From Leeuwenhoekiella parthenopeia (GTDB taxonomy: Bacteria; Bacteroidota; Bacteroidia; Flavobacteriales; Flavobacteriaceae): a stretch of 64,000 nt of DNA. The stretch is from the NCBI RefSeq assembly GCF_020782115.1, contig NZ_JAJGMW010000016.1:1-64000 (forward strand), given 5' to 3'. The stretch's first letter is position 1. The number at the start of each line of letters is the position of its first letter. A program made the position numbers and the translations under genes. Below the pieces are notes generated by a model, which worked only from the letters and a program-made list of their open reading frames with translations, did no database searches and was not told the DNA's origin. Positions 17,854-26,897 of the stretch are shown piece after piece.

Positions 17854-19884
17854 TCAGTCTAAGCTATAAAATCCCTTTTCATACGTGCTGTGAAAAGGGA
17901 TTTTTCGTTTTTCACAGGTGGCTTCCCAGCGTTTTACATAGCTTCTGTAGTTGCTGGCGTCTGCTATTAGAATAGCCTTCGGAAAGTACGCGATTAGGCG
18001 ATCAAGATTGACCTTTGGCGATTGGGTTAGCAAAATGTATTTGGGCTGTAATTCTTTAAGCTGGTAGATTGCGAGACTGTCAATAATGAGCAGGGGTCCT
18101 TCAGGGGTGTTGTAAATGGACTTCAGCGGTTGGATAGAGATTTTTTTTATCTGAAGATTTTCTTTAAAGCCTTTTATGATTCGGGACGTGTCAATGGTTT
18201 TAGAATTGAGATACAGAGACAGGTTGTTTGCCTCATCCACGTTTGCAAGACTTGTTGAGCGGTAGGAGTTGAGAACATGAAATTCGTTTTGTTGCTTCAG
18301 TTTTAAGGCCAAAAGTACAAGCGGAAAGATCGCACCCGCAATTAGAAATCGGCTTACATTTTTAAAATTGAATTTTTCCGTGAGCTTTCCTAAACCAAAC
18401 ACGAGTAAATAGGTGGTGGGAATCAATGCCAAAGGGAAATAAATACTTTTAAAAATGAAATAATCTGCCTGCGAAATCAAACCTATGCTGTTGTTGAGCA
18501 GCCGTAGTATAAAGTCATAGGCGTCAACCATTAGTTTTGGTAACCACTCCGGAAGAGCTAAGATTAGAATCAAAATTCCATAAATCAAAATAAAACCTAA
18601 AACCGGAAGGACAACCAGATTCGCTATTAGAAACAATCCCGGAAATTGGTGAAAATAGTACAGGCTTAAAGGTAAAACACCCACTTGTGCCGCAAGACTC
18701 ACGCAAATAAGTTGCCAGTAATAGCCGAGAATTTTGTTTTTCGGTTTCCATAACATTTCCAGTTTGGGATAAAGCCACATGATAAAGAATACAGCGGTAT
18801 AACTGAGTTGAAAACCTACATCAAGAAGGAGGTTTGGGTTTATGAGCAGCAAGATTAAAGCAGATGCGATCAACGCGTTATAGCCTGCCCGCCGCTGGCC
18901 GTAAACCAGACCAATTTGTAAAAAGCTAAACATGGTTGCGGCTCTTAAAACTGAAGGAGATAGCCCCGTTAGAATCGCAAACAGCCAGATTACAGCAAGC
19001 ACGATTAGCATACGCAGCAGTCTGGTTTTTTTCTGATTGCCTAAGGGTTTAAGTAAAAACTGTACAATGAGCATGAGAATTCCCACGTGAAGCCCAGACA
19101 CCGCCAGAATATGAATGACACCGGCATCAACATAGCTTTGTCTGAGTTGAGTCGACAGATCCTGACGTTCTCCTAACAGCAGGGCATAGGTTATGGCTTT
19201 GCTATCAGGGCTGAGTTCGTAGCGGTTTAGTTTAAATTTGAGATACGAGCGAAAACGGTGTGCACTAAATTTGGAGGAATTTGCATCTGAAGAAATCTTT
19301 ATGAAAGAGTCTTTTGTCAATCTGATTTGGCCAAAAATCCCCTTGCTTTTCAGATACGCGCCATAATCAAATTGATAGGGCGCATTAACCGGAAACCGGG
19401 TCTGAAGCAGGGCGTCTACGTATAGCAGATTGTCTACATCCAGATCTAACGCACGGTTTATAGAATCTTTAGGTATGGTTACCAGTATTTTGCCTGTTGC
19501 GGCAGCCGTATTGTGTTGAAGCACCTGAGCTGTAAAACGAGCCTGAGAATTGCCCGGCGCAAGCCGTTCTTCTAATTCAATTACAAAATTGCTATCTGCG
19601 TTTAAATCTGTTTGATTGATATAATGATTTGGTAAACGGAGTGGATTGCTCAACGTTTGTGCCAGTAGGCCTAATGAAAAAAACACCAGAACAGCAGCCG
19701 CGCCGGTAAAGACCGAAGTAGACTGTTTGTGCAAATGGAACACATGCAGCAAACCGAAAATAAACAGGCTTACCGGCAGCAGGACTAAGGCTGATTTTAG
19801 CGAAGGCTGAAAAGTGCTGGCGTAGACAATCCCGGCCAAAAGTCCTGTAAGAAGCAGCAGTAAAGTGGTATTTAAGCCTTTCAC
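17854..19884 (-). CDS. comEC: ComEC/Rec2-type DNA channel protein, degenerate C-terminus
   Basis: ComEC forms the inner-membrane channel for single-stranded DNA uptake. The 676-residue protein has the usual order: two N-terminal helices, an OB-like DUF4131 region (about 70-200) and a multi-helix competence domain (about 220-510) with the conserved HILAVSGLHVGIL segment. The C-terminal 140 residues correspond in place to the metallo-beta-lactamase domain of other ComEC proteins, but no HxHxDH or other metal motif is present: the equivalent stretch reads YILLTQSPKVNLDRL. This resembles other flavobacterial ComEC proteins. DNA uptake is inferred; other competence genes are not in the window. Confidence 0.85.
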   Translation of the reverse strand: MKGLNTTLLLLLTGLLAGIVYASTFQPSLKSALVLLPVSLFIFGLLHVFHLHKQSTSVFTGAAAVLVFFSLGLLAQTLSNPLRLPNHYINQTDLNADSNFVIELEERLAPGNSQARFTAQVLQHNTAAATGKILVTIPKDSINRALDLDVDNLLYVDALLQTRFPVNAPYQFDYGAYLKSKGIFGQIRLTKDSFIKISSDANSSKFSAHRFRSYLKFKLNRYELSPDSKAITYALLLGERQDLSTQLRQSYVDAGVIHILAVSGLHVGILMLIVQFLLKPLGNQKKTRLLRMLIVLAVIWLFAILTGLSPSVLRAATMFSFLQIGLVYGQRRAGYNALIASALILLLINPNLLLDVGFQLSYTAVFFIMWLYPKLEMLWKPKNKILGYYWQLICVSLAAQVGVLPLSLYYFHQFPGLFLIANLVVLPVLGFILIYGILILILALPEWLPKLMVDAYDFILRLLNNSIGLISQADYFIFKSIYFPLALIPTTYLLVFGLGKLTEKFNFKNVSRFLIAGAIFPLVLLALKLKQQNEFHVLNSYRSTSLANVDEANNLSLYLNSKTIDTSRIIKGFKENLQIKKISIQPLKSIYNTPEGPLLIIDSLAIYQLKELQPKYILLTQSPKVNLDRLIAYFPKAILIADASNYRSYVKRWEATCEKRKIPFHSTYEKGFYSLD
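17868..17905. terminator. 14-bp stem terminator inside the comEC 3' end
   Basis: Perfect 14-base arms at 17868-17881 and 17891-17904 (AAAATCCCTTTTCA and its complement) enclose a nine-base loop. The stem is followed on the plus strand by TTTTTCGTTTTT and on the minus strand by TTTTATAG. It lies wholly inside the last codons of comEC, yet just after the stop of the convergent thioredoxin gene, so it can end both transcripts. Confidence 0.75.
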
Positions 19885-19973
19885 AAGTAATTTTTAAAAT
19901 TCAAAATCACCTGTTGCTTAAACGGTAGGGCGTTCTAAGAACAGTAGCCTTAAAATACTACTTAAATCGAAAA

Positions 19974-20567
19974 TTACATAATGCGGCGCGCTTCAACAAA
20001 AGCATTGTTCCAGTAGCCTTCATTGAGAGATGAGACGATAACTCCCTGCGAAGTAGATGAGTGAATAAACAGAATCTGCCCGGGTAAGACGTCTACCACA
20101 AGGCCCACGTGATTGATGTTTTTACTGCGCCTACCGGTAATAAAGAATAGCAAATCTCCTGGAATCACTTCATCGGTTTTAATGCGTTTACCTTCTTCGG
20201 CGATAGCGCGGCTTACTCTGGGGATGCTTATGTTTTCCTCTAAAAAAACCGTGTAGATCAGGCCGCTGCAGTCCATTCCTTTTGAGGTGGTGCCGCCATA
20301 TTTGTAAGGTGTACCTTCAAAGCGGCGTGCGTTGCTGATGATGTTATAGCGCAGTTGATTTTCGTCTTCGTCTTTGATTTCAGAAAGGTAGATGAGTTCA
20401 TCTCCGGCGTCTTCAGCAGCTTTGATTTCTCTGCGTTCCGGTTCTTCATAGGCTGCCGATCCTATCACGGCAGGGGTTTGTATGCTTCTTTTGCTTCCGC
20501 CGCAACTGGCTAATGCCAGGCTTAAGGCAAGTATGCCGCTCTGCTTTAGTATTCTGTTTCTCTTCAT
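19974..20567 (-). CDS. NlpC/P60 (C40) cell-wall hydrolase lipoprotein
   Basis: The 197-residue protein begins at MKRNRILKQS; a start four codons further upstream is less likely. The lipobox LALASC places the lipidated cysteine at residue 22. The C40 catalytic set is visible: C100 in GMDCSGLIY, H153 in NHVGLV and a third polar residue H169 in FIHSS. Such enzymes cut D-gamma-glutamyl-meso-diaminopimelate peptide bonds in peptidoglycan, here from a membrane anchor in the periplasm. It lies between comEC and lpxB on the same strand, in a stretch of envelope genes. Confidence 0.9.
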   Translation of the reverse strand: MKRNRILKQSGILALSLALASCGGSKRSIQTPAVIGSAAYEEPERREIKAAEDAGDELIYLSEIKDEDENQLRYNIISNARRFEGTPYKYGGTTSKGMDCSGLIYTVFLEENISIPRVSRAIAEEGKRIKTDEVIPGDLLFFITGRRSKNINHVGLVVDVLPGQILFIHSSTSQGVIVSSLNEGYWNNAFVEARRIM

Positions 20568-20679
20568 ATATAGAAGCAAATATTCCTTAATTGGCGCCGC
20601 TGCGGAAAAGTATTCCTTAAGCTTGCCTGATTTCTGTAATTGGGTTAAAATAGGTATCTCTTTTGGTAATATCGAGATC

Positions 20680-21795
20680 CTATTTCTTTAATTTTTCACA
20701 AATTAACTGGGCTGTGTTTCTACTGGCGCCAGGTCCTCCCAGTTTTTTCTCGAGTTCGAAATACTCGTGAAACACCTGTTTCCGGTTTTCTTCATCAAGA
20801 ATGTTGTTTAACGCAGCTTTCAGCGATTTGGTATTGAAATCGGTTTGAATCAATTCTTTTACCACTTCCTTATCCATAATAAGGTTGACCAGCGAAATAT
20901 AATCAAGATTAATTACCCGTTTTGCAATTTCGTACGAAATCCTTCCGCCCTTATAGCATACCACTTCAGGAACTTTAAATAATGCTGTTTCCAGGGTTGC
21001 TGTACCCGATGTAACTAAAGCCGCGCTAGACACATCAAGGAGATTGTAGGTTTCATTCATCACAATGTGCACCCGGTTTTTCTTTAAAAACGGCTCGTAA
21101 AACTCGGCGTCCTGACTGGGAGCTCCGGCTATTATAAATTGATATTCCTTAAAATCTCCGGTAATGCTGAGCATACCTTCAAGCATTTTCTGAATTTCCT
21201 GTTTTCGGCTTCCGGGCAAAAGAGCAATTATAGGCCGTTCATCCAGATTGTGCTTTTCGCGGAAGGTTTCCGGAGATACGGGTTCGCGGTCGTAAATAGC
21301 ATCGAGCAGGGGATGCCCCACAAAATGAACCGGAAACTGATGTTTCTTTTCGTAAAACTCTTTTTCAAAAGGCAGAATGACAAACAGCTCATCAATATCC
21401 CGCTTGATGTCTTTGATTCGGCCTTCTTTCCAGGCCCAGATTTGAGGCGAAATGTAATAGTAATTCTTAAAGCCCTGCAGACGCGCCCATTTCGCTATGC
21501 GTAAATTAAAACCGGGATAGTCCACGTAAATAATAACGTTGGGGTTGTAGGCCTGAATGTCTTTTTTGCAGAATGTCAGGTTTTTGAAAATCGTGCGTAT
21601 GTTAAGCAATACCTCGAGAAAACCCATAAAGGCCAGATCGCGATAGTGCTTGACCAGAGTACCGCCCTGTTGCTGCATCAAATCACCTCCCCAAAACCGG
21701 AATTCAGCCTCGGGATCTTCCTTTTTCAGGGCTTTCATCAGATTTGAGGCGTGTAAATCGCCGCTCGCTTCGCCTGCCAGAATGTAATACTTCAC
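20680..21795 (-). CDS. lpxB: Lipid-A-disaccharide synthase
   Basis: LpxB joins lipid X to UDP-2,3-diacylglucosamine to make the disaccharide core of lipid A, at the cytoplasmic face of the inner membrane. The 371-residue length is typical. Family landmarks are the start ILAGEASGDLHASNL, the FMGFLEVL region, IYVDYPGFNLRIAK, and the donor-site segment LLPGSRKQEI followed by TSGTATLETAL. It begins 36 bases after surE, an order seen in other Bacteroidota. Confidence 0.95.
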   Translation of the reverse strand: MKYYILAGEASGDLHASNLMKALKKEDPEAEFRFWGGDLMQQQGGTLVKHYRDLAFMGFLEVLLNIRTIFKNLTFCKKDIQAYNPNVIIYVDYPGFNLRIAKWARLQGFKNYYYISPQIWAWKEGRIKDIKRDIDELFVILPFEKEFYEKKHQFPVHFVGHPLLDAIYDREPVSPETFREKHNLDERPIIALLPGSRKQEIQKMLEGMLSITGDFKEYQFIIAGAPSQDAEFYEPFLKKNRVHIVMNETYNLLDVSSAALVTSGTATLETALFKVPEVVCYKGGRISYEIAKRVINLDYISLVNLIMDKEVVKELIQTDFNTKSLKAALNNILDEENRKQVFHEYFELEKKLGGPGASRNTAQLICEKLKK

Positions 21796-21831
21796 GTGTT
21801 GAGTTTTAAAGATTTTCGCAAAGCGAAAAGA

Positions 21832-22614
21832 CTAGGGGTTCAGATTCCAGGAATTCAATTCAGTAATAAAACGATGTGCGGTAAGATCAAATTGTACCGG
21901 TACTACCGAAACATAGCCGTTTGCCAAAGCCCATTCATCGGTATCTTCCCCTTCGTCGTGATTTACAAACTCGCCGCTCAGCCAGTAGTAATCGCGACCC
22001 ATTGGGTTTGTGCGTTTATCAAAATCTTCCACCCACTGCGCATTAGCCTGGCGGCCCACCTTGATACCGCGTATCTCGCTGGCCTTTAGTTTTGGTATGT
22101 TTACATTCAACACCACGCCCTGAGGAAGACCGTTTTCTAAGACCTGACTGGTAATGCGTTTCACAAACGTGTCGCAATGCGAAAAATCTGCATCTATTGA
22201 GTAATCAAGCAATGAAAATCCTATTGCCGGAATACCTTCAACACCGGCTTCTACCGCTGCACTCATCGTGCCGCTGTAAATCACATTAATAGAGGAGTTA
22301 GAGCCATGATTGATGCCGCTCACGCAGATATCCGGTTTGCGGTGCATGATTTCCTGTACGGCGATTTTGACACAATCTGCAGGAGTGCCCGAGCATTTAT
22401 ATTCTTTATGATCGTCATCCTGAAATTCACGAACGGGATCGCAATAAATCGTGTCATTTACTGTTATAGCGTGACCCATACCGCTTTGCGGACTGTCTGG
22501 CGCTACCACAATAACGTCCCCCAGTTCTTTCATAAGGCTGATGAGTTTGCGAATGCCCGGTGCGGTAATGCCGTCGTCGTTTGTGATTAAAATAAGCGGT
22601 TTTTGTGGTGTCAT
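21832..22614 (-). CDS. surE: 5'/3'-nucleotidase SurE
   Basis: SurE dephosphorylates nucleoside monophosphates, with a metal held by the acidic pair at the N-terminus. The 260-residue protein has ITNDDGITAPGI (D13, D14), the serine loop APDSPQSGMGHAIT, and SGINHGSNSSINVIYSGTM with the metal-binding asparagine. All are canonical. It is the first gene of the minus-strand group with lpxB. Confidence 0.95.
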   Translation of the reverse strand: MTPQKPLILITNDDGITAPGIRKLISLMKELGDVIVVAPDSPQSGMGHAITVNDTIYCDPVREFQDDDHKEYKCSGTPADCVKIAVQEIMHRKPDICVSGINHGSNSSINVIYSGTMSAAVEAGVEGIPAIGFSLLDYSIDADFSHCDTFVKRITSQVLENGLPQGVVLNVNIPKLKASEIRGIKVGRQANAQWVEDFDKRTNPMGRDYYWLSGEFVNHDEGEDTDEWALANGYVSVVPVQFDLTAHRFITELNSWNLNP

Positions 22615-22744
22615 TAATTTTTGCTTTCTGCTGCTAAAATACTAAATTACGTGGCCTTTGGCGGGCCTGCGGTTTAACAAATTATTACCGCTTCCTTTTG
22701 GCCGTGGCACGGTTTTTAATGTAGATTGCTAGTAAAAGAATAAA

Positions 22745-24886
22745 ATGCTTAGAATTATGATAAAAAATGCAAAAGTACTTGTTTTAGCCTTACTTCTTGG
22801 GGCTGCGTCGTGTAGTTTCACGACAAATTCTGAAGACCCCGGTAAGGATAAAGTACTTATAAGCCTTATTTCTTATGTTTTAGAGAAAGGGCATTACGAC
22901 GCAAAAGATTTTGACGATAAATTCTCTGAGCAGGTCTTTGACGATTTCATTACCGCGCTCGATCCGCTTAAACGGTATTATTTAGCCAGCGATATCAAGG
23001 AATTTGAGGTTTACAAAAATCAAATTGATGATCAGATCAGAAAAGAGGATATTACTTTTTTTGATATGGCATATACGCGTTTAAGAGAGCGTATGGAAGA
23101 ATCTAAGAAAATTTATGAGGAGGTACTCGATAAGCCTTTTGATTATACTGCCGAGGATTCTATAGATACCGATTACGAAAATGTTGGGTACGCCAAAAAC
23201 CGTAAGGAACTTAAAGAGCGTTGGGAAAATCAGCTGAAATTCAGTGCTATTGGCACCTATTACGACCGAATTCAGGAAGAGGAGCAAAAAGCGAAAGACT
23301 CTACAGGTTATACTCCAATGTCTAAAAAGGAACTGGAAGAAGAAGCCCGTAAAACAACCAAGGATTCGTATGCAGAATATTTTGAGTTTGCAGACGAGTT
23401 AGATCGGGATGATTATTTCTCGGTTTATATCAATTCTATCGTAGAAGAGTTTGACCCACATACCACATATTTCGCACCCGTAGATAAAGATCGATTCGAT
23501 ATGCAAATGAGTGGTCAGTTTCAGGGAATTGGGGCACGTTTACAGAAAAAAAGTAACGAAATCAGTATAACCGAAATCATATCCGGTGGTCCTGCCTGGA
23601 GAGGTGAAGAGCTTGAAGAGGGCGATATCATTCTGAAAGTAAAACAACAGGATGAAGATGTCGCGACCAGTGTTGTGGGAATGCGTCTGGACGATGCGGT
23701 TGAATTGATCAAAGGCCCTAAAGGAACTGTGGTTACTTTAAACGTTAAGAAAAAAGACGGGACAATTCGCAATGTTGCCATTACCCGTGATGTTGTGGAG
23801 CTTGAAGAGACTTATGCGAAAACTACCACTGTAGAGAAGGAAGGCCGCAAGTATGGGGTTATTAATCTGCCTAAGTTCTACTTCGATATGCAAAACGCCA
23901 ACCAGCGTAATGCAGCGACCGATGTGAAGCAGGAAATAATCAGACTTAAGGAAGAAGGTGCAGAAGGTTTGGTAATCGACCTGCGCAGTAATGGTGGAGG
24001 TTCACTTTCTACTGTTGTTGATATCGCCGGCTTGTTTATTAAAGAAGGTCCGGTCGTTCAGGTGAAGTCTAATGGAGCCGAAAGTGAAATTCTTAAAGAT
24101 AAAGACCCAAGTATTTTATGGGATAAGCCTTTAGTGATTTTGGTAAACGAAATCAGTGCTTCAGCAAGTGAAATCCTTGCAGCAGCAATGCAGGATTACA
24201 AGCGTGCTGTAATCATTGGGAGCAAACAAACCTACGGTAAAGGAACCGTTCAGAATGTATATGACCTCAATCGCTGGTTGCGTCAAAATGATCTGGGTGA
24301 TATGGGAGCATTAAAAATTACTACCCAGAAGTTCTATCGAATCAACGGTGGTTCTACCCAGCTTGAAGGTGTAAAAAGTGATGTGGTGGTACCAGACCGT
24401 TACAGCTATATTGACATAGGTGAAAAAGATTTAGAAAACCCACTTCCATGGGATAAGATCGATGCGGCAGACTACAAGGTTTGGGATGGGTATATCGATT
24501 ATGAGCAAACCATCAATAACAGTAATGCGCGTATGTCACAAAACCAGCAGTTGCAGTTGATTGAAGAAAACGCCAAGTGGATTAAGAGCAAGCAGGACGA
24601 TTCGGTATGGCCTTTAAATCTGGAGCAGTATGCTGCTAAGGTTGAAGAAAGTGAGGCCGAGGCCAAGCGTTTTGATGCACTCAGAGATTATAAAACCGAC
24701 CTGGTTTACAAATCTCTGCCTTACGAACTGGAAGAATTTAAGAAAGATACGGTGCTTAAAGATAAGCGTCAGCGCTGGCACGAAGAATTGGCTAAAGACG
24801 TGTATATGGAAGAAGCCATCAATGTGCTGGAAGATCTTAAGACCAATAACATTAGAAGAGGAAAGCTGGCTGACGTAAGAGAATAA
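22745..24886 (+). CDS. prc: Tail-specific (C-terminal processing) protease, lipoprotein
   Basis: This S41 protease degrades or trims periplasmic proteins from their C-terminus. The 713-residue protein has a lipobox (LLLGAASC, cysteine at 23), an N-terminal Tsp-type region, a PDZ domain (about 235-335), the S41 core and a DUF3340-like C-terminal domain. The Ser-Lys dyad aligns as S473 in the SASASEIL stretch and K499 in QTYGKG. The length is near that of E. coli Prc (682). An ATG four codons downstream is an equal start candidate and does not change the signal. The gene has its own upstream region divergent from surE. Confidence 0.92.
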   Translation: MLRIMIKNAKVLVLALLLGAASCSFTTNSEDPGKDKVLISLISYVLEKGHYDAKDFDDKFSEQVFDDFITALDPLKRYYLASDIKEFEVYKNQIDDQIRKEDITFFDMAYTRLRERMEESKKIYEEVLDKPFDYTAEDSIDTDYENVGYAKNRKELKERWENQLKFSAIGTYYDRIQEEEQKAKDSTGYTPMSKKELEEEARKTTKDSYAEYFEFADELDRDDYFSVYINSIVEEFDPHTTYFAPVDKDRFDMQMSGQFQGIGARLQKKSNEISITEIISGGPAWRGEELEEGDIILKVKQQDEDVATSVVGMRLDDAVELIKGPKGTVVTLNVKKKDGTIRNVAITRDVVELEETYAKTTTVEKEGRKYGVINLPKFYFDMQNANQRNAATDVKQEIIRLKEEGAEGLVIDLRSNGGGSLSTVVDIAGLFIKEGPVVQVKSNGAESEILKDKDPSILWDKPLVILVNEISASASEILAAAMQDYKRAVIIGSKQTYGKGTVQNVYDLNRWLRQNDLGDMGALKITTQKFYRINGGSTQLEGVKSDVVVPDRYSYIDIGEKDLENPLPWDKIDAADYKVWDGYIDYEQTINNSNARMSQNQQLQLIEENAKWIKSKQDDSVWPLNLEQYAAKVEESEAEAKRFDALRDYKTDLVYKSLPYELEEFKKDTVLKDKRQRWHEELAKDVYMEEAINVLEDLKTNNIRRGKLADVRE

Positions 24887-24940
24887 TTTAAAAGCGTGTT
24901 GTTTGCGCAACTTTAAAAGAGCTCACCAAGTGAGTCATCT

Positions 24941-26062
24941 ATGGCAGAAAAATCCAGTTCATTAACTCAATTAGCGCTCCGGAAATTCAAACGAAATTTC
25001 TGGGGCGTTTTGAGTTTTATATACATCGTGCTTTGCGGCTTTGTTGCCCTTTTCGCCTATGCGCTGGCGCCAGACGATACCCAAAATGCAAACCAGATGC
25101 ATCTTTCCATTCATTCTAAAAAGCCGGGATTTACCGTAAAAATGCTAACGGTGCCGGGTCCTGACCCCGCGGAGCAATCCTTTTTTAGTCAGCTGTTTCT
25201 AGGTAAAGCCAATGCAGATACCGAAATCCCGATTGATTCATTCCGCCTTACAGAGAATGAAGTGGAGTATGTTCCCTACAGCGATGAGGGAGCGGGGGAG
25301 TTGACTAAAGCCATAGCATACACAGACTTTGGCCTACAAGGGCAAATTGATCCTTCCGCTTTTGAAGACGATTTTGTTTCAGAGAAAACCTTTATTCTCG
25401 GTACCGATAAATACGGAAGGGATCTCCTGAGCAGAATGCTTATAGGTACCCGTATTTCCTTCAGTATTGGTTTTGTAGCTGTATTGATTTCATTACTCAT
25501 CGGAATCTTTATGGGCGCAATTGGAGGCTATTTCGGTGGAAAAATTGATGCACTCGTGATGTGGATTATCAATGTAACCTGGTCTATCCCAACCTTACTT
25601 CTGGTGATAGCAATCACTTTGGCTTTGGGTAAAGGCTTCTGGCAGGTTTTTATAGCTGTTGGGCTAACGATGTGGGTCGAGGTTGCCCGTGTAGTGCGGG
25701 GGCAGGTTTTAAGCGTCAAGGAAGCGCAATACGTAACTGCAGCCCGTGCACTGGGTTATAAAGATATGCGCATTTTGTTTCGGCATATTTTACCTAACAT
25801 TCTGGCTCCCGTTATTGTGATCAGTGCGGCAAACTTTGCAGGAGCCATTCTCATTGAAAGCGGGCTCAGCTTTTTGGGAATTGGAGCTCAACCGCCTATC
25901 CCCAGCTGGGGTGCGATGATTAAAGATCACTACTCGTATATAATTTTAGGCAAAGCTTATTTAGCCATTATTCCCGGCCTGGCTATCATGAGTCTGGTAA
26001 TGGCATTTATGCTTATGGGTAATGCCTTGCGTGATGCCCTTGACGTAAAAGGAATCAACTAA
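24941..26062 (+). CDS. OppC/DppC-type ABC transporter permease, solitary
   Basis: The 373-residue protein is an inner-membrane subunit of a peptide/nickel-type ABC importer. TM1 lies at about 17-40 (OppC_N region). A periplasmic segment of about 110 residues follows, then GTDKYGRDLLSRMLIGTRIS and the remaining helices. The EAA loop that contacts the ATPase is seen in AARALGYKDMRILFRHILPN. The usual partners (OppB permease, ATPases, binding protein) are not adjacent: a protease precedes it and a nuclease follows two bases later. The substrate is unknown, and the insertion before TM2 is longer than in typical OppC. Confidence 0.88.
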   Translation: MAEKSSSLTQLALRKFKRNFWGVLSFIYIVLCGFVALFAYALAPDDTQNANQMHLSIHSKKPGFTVKMLTVPGPDPAEQSFFSQLFLGKANADTEIPIDSFRLTENEVEYVPYSDEGAGELTKAIAYTDFGLQGQIDPSAFEDDFVSEKTFILGTDKYGRDLLSRMLIGTRISFSIGFVAVLISLLIGIFMGAIGGYFGGKIDALVMWIINVTWSIPTLLLVIAITLALGKGFWQVFIAVGLTMWVEVARVVRGQVLSVKEAQYVTAARALGYKDMRILFRHILPNILAPVIVISAANFAGAILIESGLSFLGIGAQPPIPSWGAMIKDHYSYIILGKAYLAIIPGLAIMSLVMAFMLMGNALRDALDVKGIN

Positions 26063-26063
26063 T

Positions 26064-26870
26064 ATGAAACGTAAATACACGTATCCGTTCCTGATGATGG
26101 TGGCGGTAACACTTATTTTTTTGGCCGAAAGGTATCTGGATGCACAGGAAAAACAGAAGTATGTTGAGGCCGGTGCAAGCGTAAAGTCTGAAGATTTGGA
26201 CTTTTTTCTGCCGGCTGCTACCTCAAATCAAATCATTAACCACGATTATTACACTCTTGAGTATAGCGAGGAGGCTGAGCAGGCGAGTTGGGTGGCCTAT
26301 ACCTTAACTAAAGATCAGCTTACGGAGACCAATTTGAGCAGGCCCTATTTTGAGATTGACCCGGCGGTGAAAACCGGCGCCGCACATTGGCGTAATTATA
26401 AGAACAGCGGCTATGACCGGGGGCACCTATGTCCAGCCGGGGATCGTCGTTTCAGTACGCAGGCGTATAACGAAACCTTTTTGACGAGTAATATTAGTCC
26501 GCAATTGCAGGAATTTAATGGAGGGGTTTGGAACAGGCTTGAAAATCAGGTGCGTGACTGGGCGCGGCGTTATGGGGAGCTTACTATTATTACAGGCGGA
26601 CTTCTGAAAGATCCTGTTGACAAAATAGGCGAAGAGGAAGTTTATGTCCCTTCAGCTTTCTATAAAATTTTGATTCGAAAAGACGCTTCCGGTTTTACGG
26701 CGCTCGCTTTTTTAATTCCGCATAGCGAAAGCGATCAGGATCTAAAAGCATTTTTAGTTACAATAGATGCGATTGAAGAGCTAACCGAACTCGATTTCTT
26801 TCCGCAGCTAGACGATGCTACTGAAGCTCAACTGGAAGCTTCCCATTCGGTTACAGACTGGAAATTCTGA
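26064..26870 (+). CDS. Membrane-anchored DNA/RNA non-specific endonuclease
   Basis: The 268-residue protein has an N-terminal hydrophobic segment (residues 7-23) that could be a membrane anchor or an uncut signal. It carries the NUC1-type beta-beta-alpha-metal core: the DRGH box in YDRGHLCPAGDRRFS (near residue 115) supplies the catalytic histidine, and TSNISPQLQEFNGGVWNRLE supplies the metal-binding asparagine. Enzymes of this family cut single- and double-stranded nucleic acid outside the cytoplasm, for nutrition or defence. It starts one base after the OppC-type permease stop and converges with rodA. Confidence 0.9.
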   Translation: MKRKYTYPFLMMVAVTLIFLAERYLDAQEKQKYVEAGASVKSEDLDFFLPAATSNQIINHDYYTLEYSEEAEQASWVAYTLTKDQLTETNLSRPYFEIDPAVKTGAAHWRNYKNSGYDRGHLCPAGDRRFSTQAYNETFLTSNISPQLQEFNGGVWNRLENQVRDWARRYGELTIITGGLLKDPVDKIGEEEVYVPSAFYKILIRKDASGFTALAFLIPHSESDQDLKAFLVTIDAIEELTELDFFPQLDDATEAQLEASHSVTDWKF

Positions 26871-26897
26871 TTTTCCAAAAGTCTTTTCGCCCAAATT

